From positions 186,001 through 250,000 of the forward strand of contig NZ_FOCF01000002.1 of the NCBI RefSeq assembly GCF_900110035.1: 64,000 nt of DNA. Reading direction: 5' to 3'. A program made the translations under genes and the position numbers. This DNA comes from Sphingomonas gellani. Lineage in GTDB: Bacteria > Pseudomonadota > Alphaproteobacteria > Sphingomonadales > Sphingomonadaceae. This document shows positions 61,436 through 64,000 of the stretch, piece by piece (position 1 is the first letter of the stretch; each line of letters starts with the position of its first letter). Below the pieces are notes generated by a model. The model saw only the letters and a list, made by a program, of their open reading frames with translations, did not search any database and was not told where the DNA came from.

Positions 61436-63433
61436 TCATGGACCCGGCCGCGGCCTCCGGGTTGGTGCCGCTGTGGCGTTCGTCGATCGGTGCGTCACGA
61501 ACAATGTTGGCGCGTCGGAAATGAACCGGTCGAGCACCCCGTCGGCGATCTTGATCGGCCCGTCGAAGCGGGTGGCACCGGGTATCGATCGGGTCGCCGC
61601 CGCCTGGGCTGCAAGTTCGCCGGCATCGGCAAAATAGCGGTCGGTGGCGGAACTGCCCTGATCGGCGGCGCGAAGGCCGGCAGCGGTCAGTTGCAACGCC
61701 CGACCCCATAGCTGCATCCCATCCAGCCATGGCCGCGACTGCGCGATGAAGGCGGGGTCGATCGTGCCGGCGCGGATGATGTCCGGCGCGTTGGCAATGT
61801 CGTCCGCCCGCGCGCCGAGATCGGCGATCGCCACCGCGCGCGCGGTGGCATCGCCATTCGCGATCGCATCCCGCACCTGATCGAACAGCAACCTGAGCCG
61901 TGGCGCCTGTTCCTGCCAAGGCTGGGTGCCGAAGGTCGGTGCCATGTGCTGCGTATCGAAGAAGGTCAGCAGCGCCCGTGTCGCACGATCGTCGCCACCG
62001 GCCAGATCGCGCGCGGTCGCGATCCAGGTGCCCTGGGCGTCATATCCCTTGTCGTTCCACGCGAAGGCGGCGACCCCTGCCACCGCGACGCGGCTCGGTG
62101 CCTCCTGGTTCATCGGGTTGGAGAGGATGCCGGTCAGCTCGCCGGCCAGCCCTGCTTCCCTGCGCACATAGGGGGCGAGCAGCAGCCGTCCGGTCGTCTG
62201 GGCATAATCGTTGACCGGGTAATTGTCCCAGAGCAGCGTTTTTCGCCCGAACGCCTTGGTCGCCGCCTTCGCATCGGGGATCGAGATGGCAGGCGGGACG
62301 ACATCGGTACCGGTCCACTGCACCACGATCCTCGGGTCGAGCTCCTTGCGCAACGCCGCCTTGTACGGGGTGTCCTTGGCGTCGTAATATTCGGTCGGGA
62401 CCATGATCAGCGGCCGCGCTGCCGGCAGCTTCGCGGTCAGATACGCCTGCACGCCGTTCAGGAACCGGGCCTGCGCGACACCCGCCGCCTGCGGTCCCGA
62501 CGGGCCGAACGTCGCCTTGTCCCGGTCGCAATTCCACTTGGCATATTCGATATCGTCGAGTGCGACATAGAAGCTGGAGACGCCGATCCCACGCAGCGCG
62601 TCGAACTTCCGCTCCAGCGTCTGGGCATCGGCGGGGTCGGAAAAGCAGACGGTCGGGCCGGGCGAGATGGCATAGACGAAATCGATGTGGTTGCGCCGGG
62701 CGGTGGCAGCGAGCGTGCTCAAATTGCTCAAGATGGCTGCCGGATAGGCGTCGCGCCATCGGTCCCGCGCAAAGGGATCGTCCTTGGGCGAGTAGACGTA
62801 GGTATTGGCCTTCACCGTCGCGAGGAAGTTCAGGTGGCTGGTGCGATCCGCCATCGACCAGGGTTTGCCGTAGAACCCTTCGATCGTGCCGCGGATCGGC
62901 ATGGCTGGATGGTCCTGGATCACCATCGCTGGAATGCGGCCGCGCATCGCCAGTTGTCGGAACGTCTGAACGGCATGGAACAGGCCGTCGGCATCATGCC
63001 CGGCCAGCGTCACGATGCCGCCATCGCCAGTGACCTTGCTGACGATGTTATATCCCTCCGGCTTGTCCGGGATGGTCGCCGCGCTGCGTTCGAGCGCCTT
63101 ATGCACCACGCCGGTATCCCCAACGCCGAGGACGACGTGCAGTCGGTCGGCCATGGCCGGCAGGCGCCGCGCCGTGTCGATGGTTTCGACACCAGCCGAG
63201 TTGAGGATATCGCGGACGAGCGCGACGGTGTCGGCATCGGTGCCGGGTTCCGCGATCACGACGACCGATCGACCGACGGTGATGGCACCGCCGCTCGCTT
63301 CGATCGAGACGGGGGCGGGGACCAGCACGGGAAGCGTCGCTGGCTCCGCAACCGCCGCCGTGGCGACGCCCAGGACACTGGCTGCCGTGATCAGCGACGG
63401 CAGAGTAGCCGGTTTGCCGGAACGGCGGATCAT
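61436..63433 (-). CDS. GH84 beta-N-acetylglucosaminidase, exported
   Basis: A 665-residue GH84 enzyme: signal peptide (SLITAASVLGVATAAVAEP), an N-terminal GH20b-like domain (RLHVVLGVGDTG, GYNIVSKVTGDGGIVTLAGH), then the barrel starting PIRGTIEGFYGKPWSMADR, YVYSPKDDPF, and the catalytic Asp-Asp in FYVALDDIEY, with LLWDNYPVNDY and GILSNPMNQEAPS further on. It removes terminal GlcNAc. The last 20 or so residues (after FISDA) look unlike the family and end beside IS6 copy B, so the 3' end may have been replaced. It would add to the GlcNAc supply for the nag locus. Confidence 0.88.
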   Translation of the reverse strand: MIRRSGKPATLPSLITAASVLGVATAAVAEPATLPVLVPAPVSIEASGGAITVGRSVVVIAEPGTDADTVALVRDILNSAGVETIDTARRLPAMADRLHVVLGVGDTGVVHKALERSAATIPDKPEGYNIVSKVTGDGGIVTLAGHDADGLFHAVQTFRQLAMRGRIPAMVIQDHPAMPIRGTIEGFYGKPWSMADRTSHLNFLATVKANTYVYSPKDDPFARDRWRDAYPAAILSNLSTLAATARRNHIDFVYAISPGPTVCFSDPADAQTLERKFDALRGIGVSSFYVALDDIEYAKWNCDRDKATFGPSGPQAAGVAQARFLNGVQAYLTAKLPAARPLIMVPTEYYDAKDTPYKAALRKELDPRIVVQWTGTDVVPPAISIPDAKAATKAFGRKTLLWDNYPVNDYAQTTGRLLLAPYVRREAGLAGELTGILSNPMNQEAPSRVAVAGVAAFAWNDKGYDAQGTWIATARDLAGGDDRATRALLTFFDTQHMAPTFGTQPWQEQAPRLRLLFDQVRDAIANGDATARAVAIADLGARADDIANAPDIIRAGTIDPAFIAQSRPWLDGMQLWGRALQLTAAGLRAADQGSSATDRYFADAGELAAQAAATRSIPGATRFDGPIKIADGVLDRFISDAPTLFVTHRSTNATAAPTRRPRPGP

Positions 63434-64000
63434 TGGCTTCTCGCGATATGTGGGTGGTTGCGTCGCGAAGTGTATTGTTTTCGCGCGGACGGCAAGAGTT
63501 CGGATCGTGACGGTCGAAACCGATGGGCGGAGAGAAGCGATGGCTAGCCGTGGAGGCTCGCCATGGTTGGGTCGAGACGATCGGTGCCGTCAGTCCTCCG
63601 TTCACGCGCCTTTTGGTGGCTCGCCGCGCGGCTTGATCTTCCAGCCGCACGCGTGCCGTTGAATGCGTTATAAGTCTCGATCGGCAAGGCTGGTATCAGC
63701 ACCTCGGTGAGCAGCGCGGTGATCCAGTCCCATTCTTCGCTTTGAGAGTGCGCTGCGAGAGCGCTCGCTGCTGCGGGAACGGATGGTGCGGGCTTAACCT
63801 CTTCGGTCTAGCTTTCTCATGCAGGAAGCCAATTCGGCTGGCCCAGTCGAGCGTGCCTCGATTCGGCTGTGACTGAGTATGAATGGCGCTCACGGCGGCC
63901 ATAGTGACGAGGTCGGCTTCCCCGCTGATCTCGATCACTGCGGCGAGACGCAATGCGACGCGACGGGGCGGCCCGTGACACTCTCGTCATTCCGAAGGGT
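63434..64000. other. Right end of the window, no supported gene
   Basis: The first 60 bases are the GH84 upstream region. Beyond, a minus-strand frame (63696-63953; a possible TTG start before LRLAAVIEISGEADL) has some protein-like character but no recognisable motif and no clear ribosome binding site. Nothing else can be supported. Confidence 0.3.

Noticed and set aside
63696..63953. Minus-strand 85-residue frame at the right edge
   Set aside because: Some protein-like character, but no motif, no ribosome binding site and an ending rich in Arg/Pro typical of non-coding frames.
1..64000. CRISPR arrays
   Set aside because: No regularly spaced direct repeats were seen on either strand.

Overview
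The window looks like chromosome of a sphingomonad (Alphaproteobacteria, Sphingomonas or a close relative). It is GC-rich. It carries large TonB-dependent receptors paired with secreted glycoside hydrolases, a gene transfer agent (GTA) remnant followed by DUF2793 and OmpA genes, a DUF1134/EipA gene, and a tiny secreted/membrane protein of a type I recognise from this family. Species cannot be fixed from sequence reading alone. Layout. 1-7.3 kb: a degraded ECF sigma factor end, a KDG kinase, and a four-gene exporter operon (TolC, HlyD-type adaptor, two ABC-2 permeases) with no ATPase gene. 7.3-12 kb: a strong promoter with a short terminated transcript, then a GTA remnant in which a large internal deletion joins the start of the large terminase to the end of the tail host-specificity protein; then DUF2793 and an OmpA porin with a good terminator. 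12-15.6 kb: housekeeping genes (YgfZ-like, dihydroorotase, EipA-like) and tRNA-Ser(GCU). 15.6-21.4 kb: a scrambled accessory stretch directly behind the tRNA with a ParB-domain DNA methylase carrying an in-frame stop, the first part of a STAND/NACHT-like P-loop ATPase, an IS3-family element, a TPR/TonB-C protein and an IS110 fragment. 21.4-41 kb: a chitin / N-acetylglucosamine (GlcNAc) locus: tryptophan-halogenase-like protein, a deleted GntR paralogue, GH18, cupin-like protein, lactonase, GH20, GntR regulator, NagX, NagP, sugar kinase, SIS-type NagB, NagA, a TonB receptor and a second GH18. 41-42.7 kb: a frameshifted GspC-like gene and an IS6-family fragment. 43.3-61.2 kb: an L-fucose / fucosylated-glycan locus: L-fuconate dehydratase, GH31, IclR regulator, GH35, TonB receptor, two SGNH esterases, mutarotase, FAH-family hydrolase, SDR, aldo-keto reductase, GH29 fucosidase and an FMN L-lactate dehydrogenase. 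A second, decayed copy of the same IS6 element follows at 61.2-61.4 kb, so the locus is bracketed by two relatives in the same orientation. 61.4-63.4 kb: a GH84 beta-N-acetylglucosaminidase. How the genes work together. In the GlcNAc locus, outer-membrane import (TonB receptor) and secreted or periplasmic GH18, GH20 and GH84 enzymes deliver GlcNAc; NagP carries it inward, the kinase, NagA and NagB-II lead to fructose-6-phosphate, and the GntR protein is the likely sensor. In the fucose locus, GH29, GH31 and GH35 plus the esterases fit the side chains of xyloglucan-like or other fucosylated glycans. Released L-fucose would be oxidised by the aldo-keto reductase, dehydrated, oxidised by the SDR and cleaved by the FAH enzyme to pyruvate and L-lactate, which the adjacent lactate dehydrogenase turns into pyruvate. 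No fucose permease and no fuconolactonase gene is seen. All assignments come from reading motifs in the translations; no database search was run.
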